From Thermococcus barophilus MP (GTDB taxonomy: Archaea > Methanobacteriota_B > Thermococci > Thermococcales > Thermococcaceae): a stretch of DNA of 64,000 bases. The stretch lies in contig NC_014804.1 in NCBI RefSeq assembly GCF_000151105.2, forward strand, positions 930,001 through 994,000, in the 5' to 3' direction. The notes beneath the pieces are model-generated. The model did not search any database. It saw only the letters and a list, made by a program, of their open reading frames with translations, and was not told where the DNA came from. Position numbers and translations under genes: made by a program. Below are positions 9,222-18,500 of this stretch, piece by piece. The number at the start of each line of letters is the position of its first letter. The first letter of the stretch is position 1.

Positions 9222-9482
9222 CTAAAGACCCAAAATGTTTCCAATAATGCAAATGACAACTGCACTAAAAACCATACCAACTGCTATCCCAACAGTTCTG
9301 AGCTTGGGATATTTTAGCTCAAAGAGCCTTTGAAATCCGGAAATGGACAGATCAAACAGCAAAAACACAAAAAACCACCATAAAAATAAATGAGGCAAAC
9401 TTAAAGACAGGATATTTTTGAATAGCAGTGTGAGAGTCCCTGCTGCAAGGAGGTAACTTCCTATACGCTTTAAATATTCCAT
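9222..9482 (-). CDS. Small membrane protein, third gene of the micro-peptide operon
   Basis: 86 residues beginning MEYLKRIGSYLLAAGTL, with three hydrophobic segments (about residues 9-25, 30-48 and 66-84). An in-frame extension to 9605 is possible, but ggaggtg just before ATG 9482 fixes the shorter start. It lies 46 bases after the 128-residue membrane gene on the same strand. No family recognised. Position suggests it works with the membrane protein and the cysteine peptide upstream. Confidence 0.62.
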   Translation of the reverse strand: MEYLKRIGSYLLAAGTLTLLFKNILSLSLPHLFLWWFFVFLLFDLSISGFQRLFELKYPKLRTVGIAVGMVFSAVVICIIGNILGL

Positions 9483-9528
9483 CTTAAGCACCTCCCTAAT
9501 TATGGAGTCCTTTATCTTCAGGGTTAGT

Positions 9529-9915
9529 CTAAAACAGAGTTGTATTATTTTTAATGATGCCTCTTTTTTCTTCCATATAAACAAAGGGGATAACAAGAAT
9601 TCCAACTATTCCAGCTATCAGAAAGTCTCTGCTGTATTGGCCGTATCCAAGAATCTTTGTAAGTATGCTCCAAATAAACTCAATAGATACTGCAAATAAC
9701 ACAGCAATAGTAACTTTGAGCTTCTTTTTTTGAGCATAATAGAGAATTGCCAAAGGTGCTAAAAAGAATGCTGAGGCAAGTAAAATTCCTCGAATTAATT
9801 CGAACGATAATTCCAAAAATGTGGATGGTTTATGAACAATAATATCACTATACCCTATTGTCAGCATGAGGAAGAAGGAAAATACAAAAAGCTTTCTCAC
9901 GTCTACCTTTCTCAT
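9529..9915 (-). CDS. Four-helix membrane protein, second gene of the micro-peptide operon
   Basis: 128 residues starting MRKVDVRKLFVFSFFLML. Four hydrophobic stretches are visible: about residues 10-27, 39-62, 68-85 and 98-115. ATG 9915 has gaggtgaacaat in front; ATG 9936 is an alternative. The ribosome binding site lies just next to the TGA (9926-9928) of the 36-residue peptide gene, so the two are likely co-translated. No domain recognised; an immunity, export or sensor role would be guesswork. Confidence 0.62.
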   Translation of the reverse strand: MRKVDVRKLFVFSFFLMLTIGYSDIIVHKPSTFLELSFELIRGILLASAFFLAPLAILYYAQKKKLKVTIAVLFAVSIEFIWSILTKILGYGQYSRDFLIAGIVGILVIPFVYMEEKRGIIKNNTTLF

Positions 9916-9925
9916 ATTGTTCACC

Positions 9926-10036
9926 TCATGAGCCATGATAAACACAAGTTGTGTCCCACTCTAAACAATTGCTATCAACAAAACCACAACTTTTAGCTTT
10001 GAACTGTTCAAAGTATCCGCTCCAACAAACTACCAT
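9926..10036 (-). CDS. 36-residue cysteine-containing peptide, probably leaderless
   Basis: This frame is too short for usual gene finders. It starts MVVCWSGYFEQFKAKSC and ends CVYHGS, with cysteines at 4, 17, 24 and 31 and three aromatic residues near the N-terminus. A strong TATA-like element at 10053-10067 lies about 22-25 bases before ATG 10036, so the transcript should start at or next to the ATG. Its stop sits on the ribosome binding site region of the next membrane gene, as in an operon. It has no signal peptide. Four spaced cysteines suggest disulfides or metal binding. It could instead be the remnant of a larger gene. Confidence 0.5.
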   Translation of the reverse strand: MVVCWSGYFEQFKAKSCGFVDSNCLEWDTTCVYHGS

Positions 10037-10052
10037 ATAAGTTTTGCAACCA

Positions 10053-10067
10053 AAAATTATAAAAATT
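10053..10067 (-). promoter_or_regulatory. TATA box for the micro-peptide operon
   Basis: The minus strand reads aaatttttataattttt here. The spacing of about 22-25 bases to ATG 10036 fits an archaeal TATA box driving a leaderless message. It is the only good promoter candidate upstream of the three-gene operon. Confidence 0.55.
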
Positions 10068-10169
10068 TCGTGAACCAAAAGTTTAAAACTTTACAAAATT
10101 CCAAAAAGAAACAAGTATAAAACAAAAACAACTCAAAGAAGTAATACAAAAAGTGAACCCGGACTTATG

Positions 10170-11348
10170 TTAATCCCTCATCAATTTTTTCGTTAAAACG
10201 ATAGCAACAAGCACTCCAATTAAAATAAATCCAACGCCACATGTTTTCTTTTTTGTTTTATTTTCCACAATGCCAAAGGCATAGATTTTTGATTTATTCC
10301 ACGCCTTTCTCTTATTGTCCCAGATGCTGGTACCAACAATAATCTGGTTGTTATTCGAATCAACTGATAAAAAGTATTCATCGGCTTTTTCAAACTTCCA
10401 AAGTATTGTTTCATTTTCATCTACCAAATATATACCCCCACCACCATTTTCAGTATCCACTGCCACTCCAACTAAATACCTCTTAAATATTGAAACATCA
10501 AAAACACCTATCTTAGTTGTGTTGCCGAGATGTTCCTCCCAGAGAATATTTCCATTATTGGAAAGCAGAGAGAAATCACCATTAGCAGTTCCTACAAGTA
10601 TCTTCCCACCAAATGTTTCTAAATCCCATATTGAACCACGAAGCTGGATCTTCCAGATTAATGTTCCATTTGGTGATAGATAAACAACTGTTCCGTTGTA
10701 ATCTCCAGCTACAACATATGTTTTATCAAAATCAACTGCAAAAACAGGCATTTTTGTTAGATATGCTCCCAAAATCTCACCATTTAAGGATAGAATATAC
10801 ACATACCCACTAAATCCACCAACAGCTATAAGTTGATTATCCTTAGAGATAGACACTCCAGCAAGTTTGTCTTCCAAATAACGTTTCCATTTTAGACCTT
10901 CTCGAGAAAACACATACAGATTTCCATCATAGCTGGAAGCCGCAACAATGCTCCCATCTTCTGATATTGCCACTCTCTTAACTTTTGTCATAGCATTAAA
11001 TTTCCAAAGCAAATTGCCATTTTTATCAAAGAGCATAATCGTTCCATCTCTGCATCCTGTTGCGATGTAGCTATTGTTGGAAATTGCCGTATAACAATAA
11101 CCAAAATCTCCGGTGTAGTTCCACATTTGTCTGCCATTTAAAGAGAGCACTACGATTCCTCCTTCAGTCCAAGTCCCGTTTATAGTTTGCCCGATACCTA
11201 CAGAAATAAGCTCGTCGTTGGAAGAAATGTCGATGACACGAAAATCATTGATATTATACGCCCACAAATGCTCAATCTTCTCTGCATTTACCATAGGGAC
11301 TATACAAAACAAAAATAACATCAATGTAAATGCAGGTACTTTACTCAT
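10170..11348 (-). CDS. Exported beta-propeller protein with C-terminal membrane anchor
   Basis: 392 residues: signal peptide (to about residue 22, ending VNA), then repeated four-strand units of about 40 residues (for instance YIATGCRDGTIMLFDKNGNL and VAASSYDGNLYVFSREG), the pattern of PQQ- or WD40-like propellers. A hydrophobic C-terminus, GVGFILIGVLVAIVL followed by KKLMRD, should anchor it with the propeller outside. Similar propeller sheets occur in the PEGA protein at 32165-34120. Ligand unknown. The 133 bases between it and the peptide gene are AT-rich promoter DNA. Confidence 0.78.
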   Translation of the reverse strand: MSKVPAFTLMLFLFCIVPMVNAEKIEHLWAYNINDFRVIDISSNDELISVGIGQTINGTWTEGGIVVLSLNGRQMWNYTGDFGYCYTAISNNSYIATGCRDGTIMLFDKNGNLLWKFNAMTKVKRVAISEDGSIVAASSYDGNLYVFSREGLKWKRYLEDKLAGVSISKDNQLIAVGGFSGYVYILSLNGEILGAYLTKMPVFAVDFDKTYVVAGDYNGTVVYLSPNGTLIWKIQLRGSIWDLETFGGKILVGTANGDFSLLSNNGNILWEEHLGNTTKIGVFDVSIFKRYLVGVAVDTENGGGGIYLVDENETILWKFEKADEYFLSVDSNNNQIIVGTSIWDNKRKAWNKSKIYAFGIVENKTKKKTCGVGFILIGVLVAIVLTKKLMRD

Positions 11349-11409
11349 GTCTTTTCCCGTATTTCCTTTGTAACAAAGATTTAAAAAATTGTTTGGTTAA
11401 TTTCAAACC

Positions 11410-11640
11410 ATGAGCATCAAACCTAACTGGCAATCTGCTTTGAACAAATTCCTCAAGGATTGGAAAGACAAAGACTTTGTCGAAGCGGCTTTACTCACCG
11501 GTAATCATGCTGTTGGAGTGCAGACCAAATATTCTGATGTAGATGTTTACATCGTGCTTTCTGATAAAGTTGACTGGCGTAAGAGAGGAATTGTCATAGA
11601 TGGCGTTTTGATTGAATACCTTGCAAACCCGGTCAGCTGA
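11410..11640 (+). pseudogene. Truncated nucleotidyltransferase-domain gene
   Basis: Only 76 residues. The start resembles the N-terminus of archaeal nucleotidyltransferase proteins of roughly 250 residues: LLTGNHAVGVQTKYSDVDVY is the metal-binding GS...DxD region, and the frame stops at PVS just after a predicted strand. The usual Gly-Ser is Gly-Asn here, which would weaken catalysis. The helical C-terminal two thirds are absent, replaced by the convergent gene, which overlaps by eight bases. It is probably a deletion remnant. Confidence 0.6.
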
Positions 11641-13015
11641 CTTCAATTCCCTCAACAAGTTTTCTCCGGATTTCATAAATTCTGTTCCTGAAGTGTTCTG
11701 AGTATTCTTTAAGCCTGGCTATTTCAGAAAGCTCAAGACCTTCTTTGTACTCTCTCGCAGCTCTCTCCAAATTCCCCCCTTTGGCGCTTTCTTCCGCATT
11801 TTGGATCTTTCTATTGAGAAAGTCCAAGAGCTGATTTCTGAGGTTCACCGTTGCCAATCTGAGTGCTATATCAACGAAAAGCTGGGAGCGTAGCCGCTGA
11901 TTTTTAATGGTTTTTGCCTCTTCTATTGCCTTTTCAAACAACACTTGATATCCATCCCTTCCCCTGTTGAAGAGCTCCAAGCCGATTACAGAAAATGCCC
12001 TCCCCCTATAATAGCCATCCCGGATATGTCCAACGACTTGCAATGCCCTTTCAAATTCACCTTTCTCCGCCAACGCTATGCTCATTTCGCTTAAAGCTAA
12101 ATCTTTATGGATTTGATCTTTAAGGCTTTCAACGATTTTTAACGCCTCCTCATAGTGACCAGCTTTTATGAGTGCACTAACGCTCAACGCTCGAAGCTTA
12201 AGTTTCTTTTTTCTGTCGTCAATCAGCATCATGAGGTTTAGAGCTTTGGTCAGATTTCCGGCGCTTATAAGCCTCAAAATAACTGATTCAAGAACCTGAA
12301 TCTGAGCTTCTTTTACCCTCAACTTCTCTATAAGATTTAAACTTTCATCAACTTTTCCAGCTTCTGCAAGCTTTGAAATTATTTCTCCAAACGTCATCTC
12401 TCTCATGACGAAGTTCTCTATCTCTGAAGCACTTTTTAATGCCTGAGAGAATACCGACAGATATAGTTGAATACCAGCTTCTGCGAGGGCTTTCCCTATC
12501 TCGCTAAATGCTATTGCCCTATAATAGGGATCTGAAATTTTCTTTGCAACTTTAATTGCCCCTTCAATGTCTTCACTCTTAAGCAAATCCCTCAGAAAGT
12601 ACATTACTGCTGCAACTTTGTCTTCTTTGAGTTCTATTTTAAAGATCAAAGTTAATATCTCTTCAACGAGCTTAAGGACAAGTGTTTCATCAAATGTGAC
12701 AACCTCCACAGCTATATCAGATAGTGCCATCGCCTTTTCTTTAGGGTTGGCAAGCTTCTTTGTTTCATTTATCGCCATTTGAAGGAGCCCTTTGTAGAGA
12801 CCCACATCTGCATCTTTAACCGCAGTAGCTAAGCTCAGGAGCGATTGAATTCTCGTTAAATCATCCCCAATTGCTTCAACAGTGTCGAATCCTAAAGATA
12901 ACAACTGTTGATCTCCGTGAGAAATCCTTAAAAGAGTGCTTATTATTTTCATTTTCTCACTGTTGTTATCAATGAATGGTAGCAACTCCAAGATTTCATT
13001 AATTTTCTCCTCCAT
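11633..13015 (-). CDS. Helical repeat protein
   Basis: 460 residues formed almost wholly of helix pairs of 30-36 residues (for example ALSDIAVEVV, AIAFSEIGKALAEAG, RAFSVIGLELFNRG). This looks like a TPR or HEAT-like solenoid, with a coiled-coil-like basic C-terminus. It has no signal or membrane segment, so it is cytoplasmic. A single gene facing the truncated nucleotidyltransferase. Function unknown; a protein-binding scaffold is inferred from the fold only. Confidence 0.68.
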   Translation of the reverse strand: MEEKINEILELLPFIDNNSEKMKIISTLLRISHGDQQLLSLGFDTVEAIGDDLTRIQSLLSLATAVKDADVGLYKGLLQMAINETKKLANPKEKAMALSDIAVEVVTFDETLVLKLVEEILTLIFKIELKEDKVAAVMYFLRDLLKSEDIEGAIKVAKKISDPYYRAIAFSEIGKALAEAGIQLYLSVFSQALKSASEIENFVMREMTFGEIISKLAEAGKVDESLNLIEKLRVKEAQIQVLESVILRLISAGNLTKALNLMMLIDDRKKKLKLRALSVSALIKAGHYEEALKIVESLKDQIHKDLALSEMSIALAEKGEFERALQVVGHIRDGYYRGRAFSVIGLELFNRGRDGYQVLFEKAIEEAKTIKNQRLRSQLFVDIALRLATVNLRNQLLDFLNRKIQNAEESAKGGNLERAAREYKEGLELSEIARLKEYSEHFRNRIYEIRRKLVEGIEVS

Positions 13016-13144
13016 CCCAACTCACGAATTTATCTACCCCTTGGAGTTTATAACGTTCTCGGCTTGAGCCTATCCATATTAAACTTGTCTGCCTAAGTAA
13101 CATTTTTATTCCTCTTTCCCCCCACTTTTTATCTGGTGTTTTCG

Positions 13145-13915
13145 ATGATATACAAGGCCAAATTTGGAACTCCTGAAAGGGGATGGATTGTTCTTGTTCA
13201 CGGTCTTGGGGAACACAGCGGCAGATATGAGAAGCTGATAAACATGCTTGTGGATGAGGGATTTGCCGTCTATACCTTCGACTGGCCCGGACATGGGAAA
13301 AGCGAAGGGAAGAGAGGACACGCAACAGTTGAACAGGCTATGAAAATAATTGACGAAATTATCGAGGAAATCGGAGAGAAGCCATTTCTCTTTGGACACA
13401 GCTTAGGTGGATTAACGGTCATCAGATATGCACAAACACGACCAGATAGGATTAAAGGGATCATAGCTTCTTCACCAGCCTTGGAAAAAAGCCCCAAGAC
13501 TCCGAGCTTTATGGTACTCTTAGCAAAGGTACTGGGAAGCATTGTTCCCACTCTAACTTTAAGCAACGGAATTGATCCAAATCTATTGTCTCGAAACAAA
13601 GAGGCTGTTAGAAAATATGTTGAAGACAAACTCGTGCATGACAAAATTTCAGCAGCTTTGGGGAAGAGTATTTTTGAAAATATGGAAAAAGCACACGAAG
13701 ATGCTGAGAAGGTCAAAGTCCCCATACTAATCCTAATAGGCACGGAAGATGTCATAACACCACCAGAAGGGGCGAGAAAGCTGTTTGAAAACTTGACAGT
13801 TGAAGATAAAATGCTCAAAGAGTTCAAAGGGGCATACCATGAGATTTTTGAAGATCCGGAGTGGGGAGATGAGTTTTATATGACAATAATTGAATGGTTG
13901 AGAATCCACTCTTAA
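13145..13915 (+). CDS. Alpha/beta hydrolase (monoglyceride lipase / lysophospholipase-like)
   Basis: 256 residues. HGLGEHSGRYEKL near the N-terminus is typical of the monoacylglycerol lipase group, GHSLGG (about residues 84-89) carries the nucleophilic serine, GTEDVITP holds the catalytic aspartate and YHEIFEDPE the histidine. It probably cleaves ester bonds in lipids or short esters in the cytoplasm. ATG 13145 is used: the in-frame GTG 13136 is part of the GGTG ribosome binding site. It may be co-transcribed with the next two genes on the plus strand. Confidence 0.87.
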   Translation: MIYKAKFGTPERGWIVLVHGLGEHSGRYEKLINMLVDEGFAVYTFDWPGHGKSEGKRGHATVEQAMKIIDEIIEEIGEKPFLFGHSLGGLTVIRYAQTRPDRIKGIIASSPALEKSPKTPSFMVLLAKVLGSIVPTLTLSNGIDPNLLSRNKEAVRKYVEDKLVHDKISAALGKSIFENMEKAHEDAEKVKVPILILIGTEDVITPPEGARKLFENLTVEDKMLKEFKGAYHEIFEDPEWGDEFYMTIIEWLRIHS

Positions 13916-13949
13916 GATAAAGAAAATATATTTTAGTCTGGGGATCGAA

Positions 13950-14882
13950 ATGAAAACAATTCTTATCAAACCTAAAGGTGGGAAAATTATTTCAGCAATT
14001 TTCGTAGTGTTCTTTATACTCTTCTTACTTCCAGTAGTCTTCGTTTACACCCATACTTCAGGAGGCAAAACTTTTCTGTTACTATTTATGGCATTTGCCG
14101 CATTGCTCTTTGTAGCAGGAGTTTATTTTCAGCATGCCATTCTAAAACAAGCAAAAAAAGCGGAAAGCCTATTCTCAATAGTGAGCATCTCAGAAAGTGG
14201 GATTTCATTCCCGGAAGAACTCGAATTTGAGTATGGGATTTTAAACATGAAAGCATGGTGGAGCAGCAGCGGGAAGAGTAGAAGCTACCATGTATCGAGA
14301 GAATTTATTTCAGCTGGGACTGCAAGGGCTTCAAATATTCCGTTCATAAATGCCGAATTCAAAATGCTGATAACCGCAGATGGTTCGGGCTTTGTAAGTG
14401 CTCCTGCAGTGAAAATTCTCAGCGAGCCCTACAAGGATGTTGTCTTCTTATTCTTAACTGAGAAAGGAAAAGTAGATGCGAATGGAACCTTAGTTTTATC
14501 AACAGACAATGACTCCGCTCAAATAATAGTTAAAGGTGTTGAGGAAAACATAGCCGGTAGAGTGTACTCCACACTCAACAAAGCAAGAAAGGTCAAGATT
14601 GCAATTTCTGCTCCAGAGAGCACTTATGAAATCCCTATTGCAGAGGGAGACAACTTTGAGTTCTCTTACAGGATGCTCCCAGAAGAGAAAATACTTATCG
14701 CTGGGGGTTACAGTGTGGTTGACCCAAACAGGATCAGAAAATACCTGAACAAGAGAGAGGTAGCAATGGGTCACGGGGAGTTCATCTTAACGGGGACGCT
14801 TGATCTGCCATTAAGAAGGGATGTCTCAGAAAGCATCACATTTAACGTCTCCCTCGAAGAGAGAGATGAGTGGGGATTCTAA
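13950..14882 (+). CDS. Membrane protein with extracytoplasmic beta-rich domain
   Basis: 310 residues. Two membrane segments (about residues 13-33 and 42-60) are followed by a long soluble region rich in beta strands. The end, GHGEFILTGTLDLPLRRDVSESI, is like [23 protein letters not shown] at the end of the protein at 19482-20198, so the two appear to be paralogues. ATG 13950 lies 34 bases after the hydrolase stop. The stop overlaps the start of the metalloprotease gene by one base. Function unknown. Confidence 0.72.
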   Translation: MKTILIKPKGGKIISAIFVVFFILFLLPVVFVYTHTSGGKTFLLLFMAFAALLFVAGVYFQHAILKQAKKAESLFSIVSISESGISFPEELEFEYGILNMKAWWSSSGKSRSYHVSREFISAGTARASNIPFINAEFKMLITADGSGFVSAPAVKILSEPYKDVVFLFLTEKGKVDANGTLVLSTDNDSAQIIVKGVEENIAGRVYSTLNKARKVKIAISAPESTYEIPIAEGDNFEFSYRMLPEEKILIAGGYSVVDPNRIRKYLNKREVAMGHGEFILTGTLDLPLRRDVSESITFNVSLEERDEWGF

Positions 14883-15676
14883 TGCTCATTGACACTTTTC
14901 CAACTTTCCTTAAGCATTGGGATGGCACTGAAGAAAGCTGGCTACGGTATATTCAAGAGTATCCGGAGCTTCTTGAGAAAATTAAGTGGGACTATGAGCG
15001 CTATAAGATGGACTGGAGGGAATATCTAAAGCTCCTCACCAAGAGAAATACCGATGAGCTTAAGCTTGCATATGAGAATCTGCTGAAAGTTCTCCCGGAG
15101 GTAGAGAGTGAGATTAGGGCACGCTTTGACATCAAAGACTACAACATTGTAATCTATGTTGGTCTTGAGAACGGAGCCGGATGGGTAACCGAATTCATGG
15201 GAAAGCCCTCAATTCTTTTCGGCCTTGAAGCTATAGCAGAACTTAAATGGTACGACAGGCTTAAGGGGCTGATTGCCCATGAGTTTGGACACTTGGTTCA
15301 CTGGATTTTACGAGGAGAGGACATAGAAAAGCTTGAAGATGAGCAGATAATGTGGCTCTACACGGAAGGATTCGCCCAGAGGATTGAAGATTTAATTACT
15401 GGCAGACCTTGGGAGGTCGAGAGTGAAGGCTGGTTTGAATGGTGCGAAGAACATGAAAAGCTCCTTAAAGAAGAGTTCTTGAGGAGGGTTAAAAAGGGAG
15501 AAGCTTTGAATCCATTTTTCGGCTCATGGTATCAGCTCTTTGGAAAACAGTTTTTGGGCTACTATCTTGGCTATAAGTTTATCCTAAAGCTTGAAGAAAA
15601 GTTTTCACTTGAAGAAATAGCAAAACTTGAAAAGGAGAAAATTAAAGGAGAAATCCTAAAGTTTTTGGAAGATTAG
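14882..15676 (+). CDS. Zinc metalloprotease-like protein (HExxH, DUF2268-type)
   Basis: 264 residues. [12 protein letters not shown] near residues 137-148 is an HEFGH zinc site, and EGFAQRIED about 30 residues on supplies a candidate third ligand as in gluzincins. There is no signal peptide, so it acts inside the cell. ATG 14882 overlaps the preceding stop (TAATG), which points to coupled translation; the longer GTG 14870 start is unlikely. Its stop overlaps that of purA by four bases. Substrate unknown. Confidence 0.8.
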   Translation: MLIDTFPTFLKHWDGTEESWLRYIQEYPELLEKIKWDYERYKMDWREYLKLLTKRNTDELKLAYENLLKVLPEVESEIRARFDIKDYNIVIYVGLENGAGWVTEFMGKPSILFGLEAIAELKWYDRLKGLIAHEFGHLVHWILRGEDIEKLEDEQIMWLYTEGFAQRIEDLITGRPWEVESEGWFEWCEEHEKLLKEEFLRRVKKGEALNPFFGSWYQLFGKQFLGYYLGYKFILKLEEKFSLEEIAKLEKEKIKGEILKFLED

Positions 15677-16692
15677 ATGTTCTCCCTCAGGTCAATTATG
15701 TGCTCAAGCTCTGGACCCGTCCGTATCAAGCCAACTGGAACGCCAACTTTGTCTTCAATCTCCTCTATGAACTCCTTAGCCCTCATGGGTAGCTTATCAT
15801 AATCTGTTACGCCAAAGGCTTCTTTGTCATATTTGTCAAGCATCGTTATTGCAAGCATCGTAGCGCCGTTAATCTTTGCAGAATAGCGTGCAAATTCAAA
15901 GTCAAACCAACCAACTCTTCTCCTTCTTCCTGTCACTGTGCCATATTCAACCAACCCCATTTTCTCTGCCTCTTCCATTGGCATCTCCGTTGGGAACGGT
16001 CCAGCCCCTACTCTCGTTGGAAAGCTTTTGAAGACCACTATGACATCATCAACCCTTGTCGGCCCAATTCCAACGTCACTTGCTATTGCTGAAGCCGAAG
16101 TGTCTTTTGAGGTTACATAAGGATACGTGCCAAAATACAAGCTCAGCCCAAAGCCCTGTGTGCCTTCAACCAGAACAAGCTTTCCTTCATCCAAGGCATC
16201 ATTAACTTCCTGTGCAACATCTGTCAAATAAGGCTCAAGCTCTTTGATGTCTTTAGCTTGTCTTGCCTTCCTTAAAGCTCTGTCAGCGTTTGCCGGACCG
16301 CACCCACTTCCTGTTGTGCCTATCTTCCCATGCAAATAACCGTTTTTCCTGTCCATCTCCTTGTGGTGTGGCTCAATTATTGAACACCTGTAATCTATGC
16401 CAACCCTCCTGGCAACATCAAAATCTTTAAGATGCTCAAGCTCATGGAAGAAAACCTCTGGGTCAACTAAAACTCCAGCTCCAACCAAAAGTCTTGCTTC
16501 CCTGTTCATAAAACCTGTGGGCAGCTGTCTAACTGCGTATTTTTTTTCGTTTATAAAAACGCTGTGTCCTGCGTTTGTTCCCACGCCTCCGCGTGCAATG
16601 ATATCTGGTTTGTCATGCAGAGCGAGATAGGCAATTACAGAACCTTTTCCCTCATCTCCCCATTGTCCACCAACAACAATAACACTTGGCAT
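15673..16692 (-). CDS. purA: Adenylosuccinate synthetase
   Basis: 339 residues from ATG 16692, [19 protein letters not shown], the GTP-binding N-terminal signature. It joins IMP and aspartate using GTP, the first step from IMP to AMP. The compact length near 340 fits archaeal PurA, shorter than the bacterial enzyme of about 430. The 28 residues that could extend the frame to 16776 are low-complexity and lack a ribosome binding site. It runs convergent to the metalloprotease gene with a four-base stop overlap. Confidence 0.96.
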   Translation of the reverse strand: MPSVIVVGGQWGDEGKGSVIAYLALHDKPDIIARGGVGTNAGHSVFINEKKYAVRQLPTGFMNREARLLVGAGVLVDPEVFFHELEHLKDFDVARRVGIDYRCSIIEPHHKEMDRKNGYLHGKIGTTGSGCGPANADRALRKARQAKDIKELEPYLTDVAQEVNDALDEGKLVLVEGTQGFGLSLYFGTYPYVTSKDTSASAIASDVGIGPTRVDDVIVVFKSFPTRVGAGPFPTEMPMEEAEKMGLVEYGTVTGRRRRVGWFDFEFARYSAKINGATMLAITMLDKYDKEAFGVTDYDKLPMRAKEFIEEIEDKVGVPVGLIRTGPELEHIIDLRENI

Positions 16693-16772
16693 GGCTCTTA
16701 CCCATAGATAAGTCAATAACACCCTTAAAACAGTTTCGGAAGGAGGAAAAATTAACAAGAAAATGTTAAAGT

Positions 16773-18413
16773 TCATCCAGCTTGGAAATAAAATCCCTCT
16801 TCGAAAAAAGTTCTCCCTTTGATCAGATAGCTGCTGTTGTAGTTAAAATATCGGAGCATTTTTCTTGTGCAGTACCTATCAACGCCAGCAATTACAATCA
16901 TGAACTTTTCCTTGTTCCATGGGTTTCTTAAGGTCTGAACAACTCCTAAAGGATATTCTTGAGAGATCGGAGTATTCAGCTTAGCCATTCTAATACTGCC
17001 GTTTGAAAAGATGAACGAAATTGGATTTTCAACAGCTGTAAAGTTTTTTACAAGTCTCCACTCATCGTTAAAAGAAAATCTCACTACGAGCTCTTTGGTT
17101 AGGTTCTTAGTTAATTCATTTGCTGCAGGCCCTCCGATTACTATTAAATTACTCTTCAAATCTTCATTTGTGAGTTCTTTATCACTCTTAACTTCAACCG
17201 ATATTCCAACACTTCTCAACCAATCAGCAAGCATTAGTGCAGACTCTTTATCGTATTCATTTCCCCTCTCATCAGGATTCTGCGTTCCGTAAACTATGAT
17301 GACCTTCTTATCTTTGTAAATTTTATTTGTTGCCCAAAACCCATTTACAGGCATTTTTGAATTAAAGTATCTGCTTAGGTTATCTTTCGTTACCAGCTTT
17401 CCCACAACTTCCGGTATCTGTTCAAAAGAGATGTTCTCTTGAAATGCTTTAGCCAAATCCCCAACAAGAATATAGCCGATAGTTGCATCTTTTAGGATAG
17501 AGTATTCTGCGATGATATCGTTGTAGTGTTCCCCAAGATAATAATGGGTGAAAGCCTCAACCAAGTTTTCGTTTAGATATGCTCCACTTGTGGAAAAATC
17601 CCGCTCATATGCCATTAGGGGAAGCTCTTCCAAGATTTTTTGATATATGAAGCGGTACTCTGATGATATGCCAAGCCTATCAGAATCCAGAAAAGCGTGG
17701 GCAAACTCGTGGATGAAGAATGCTCTAAACGTGTAATTGATGATTGCTTGAACATTTGGCAAGCCAGTATATCGCAGATTTTCCAGATAAATCCTCGGTA
17801 TAGATCCAATCATGTATGCTTTGGTCACCGTTTGACGTGAGTGAAGGTGAATGAGTAGGGAATATGAAAGTTCAACTCGGTATTCGGCATATTTCTCTCC
17901 AGAACGATTCTCAAGCTCCTCAATAAAATTCAACTCTTTGAAAATATCCTCAATTGGAGTAAGTGCTCTCTCATATTCCTCTCTGTGAGCGTTGTAGAAC
18001 TCCATGAAGTTACTCTCCCTGGCAAAGTCTGAAAGCTCAGCATAAAAATCTGGCAAGTTCCCCTGATCTCCAAGATAATCTCTAACAGCCAAACTGCTTG
18101 CCCAGTTCCAGATGTTTTCATCTTTGATATAATTAGGGAGGTCTTTGGGAAACATTTGTTGCATCGATTTCACTGCTACATGACCTTTATAAGGTGCAAA
18201 GTAAGTCAAAACATTCCTAACATAATCCTGAGGGGCGGTTATGAAGTCATCACTCCCATTAAAGGCTAAAATGTAAACCACAGCGAACAGTTCTAGGTTT
18301 GGATTGACTTCTACCACAACCTGGGGCTGCTCTTCGGCTTTGATAAGAGGTGTTTGAGAGATGAGCAAGAGAAAGCACAAAATTAATGAAGCTCTCTTCA
18401 CATTTACCACCAT
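16773..18413 (-). CDS. Exported DUF4932-like metalloprotease-type protein
   Basis: 546 residues. A signal peptide (hydrophobic residues 9-24, ending IKA) is followed by a large helical domain with [12 protein letters not shown] near residues 233-244, an HExxH zinc site, and [11 protein letters not shown] about 55 residues later. The last third holds [17 protein letters not shown], like S-layer-associated C-terminal segments. It is likely attached to the cell surface. ATG 18413 has a TATA-like ttttattct about 25-30 bases before it, suggesting a leaderless message; GTG 18401 after ggtggtaaat is an alternative start. The DUF4932 name is from memory of similar Thermococcus proteins. Confidence 0.78.
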   Translation of the reverse strand: MVVNVKRASLILCFLLLISQTPLIKAEEQPQVVVEVNPNLELFAVVYILAFNGSDDFITAPQDYVRNVLTYFAPYKGHVAVKSMQQMFPKDLPNYIKDENIWNWASSLAVRDYLGDQGNLPDFYAELSDFARESNFMEFYNAHREEYERALTPIEDIFKELNFIEELENRSGEKYAEYRVELSYSLLIHLHSRQTVTKAYMIGSIPRIYLENLRYTGLPNVQAIINYTFRAFFIHEFAHAFLDSDRLGISSEYRFIYQKILEELPLMAYERDFSTSGAYLNENLVEAFTHYYLGEHYNDIIAEYSILKDATIGYILVGDLAKAFQENISFEQIPEVVGKLVTKDNLSRYFNSKMPVNGFWATNKIYKDKKVIIVYGTQNPDERGNEYDKESALMLADWLRSVGISVEVKSDKELTNEDLKSNLIVIGGPAANELTKNLTKELVVRFSFNDEWRLVKNFTAVENPISFIFSNGSIRMAKLNTPISQEYPLGVVQTLRNPWNKEKFMIVIAGVDRYCTRKMLRYFNYNSSYLIKGRTFFEEGFYFQAG

Positions 18414-18500
18414 ATCAAGTTTGGAAAGTTAAGAATAAAAGTTTTATTGCAAAGGGTAAAGGATAAAACTCGAAAATACAAATGCCCTTAGGTGTTTAAC

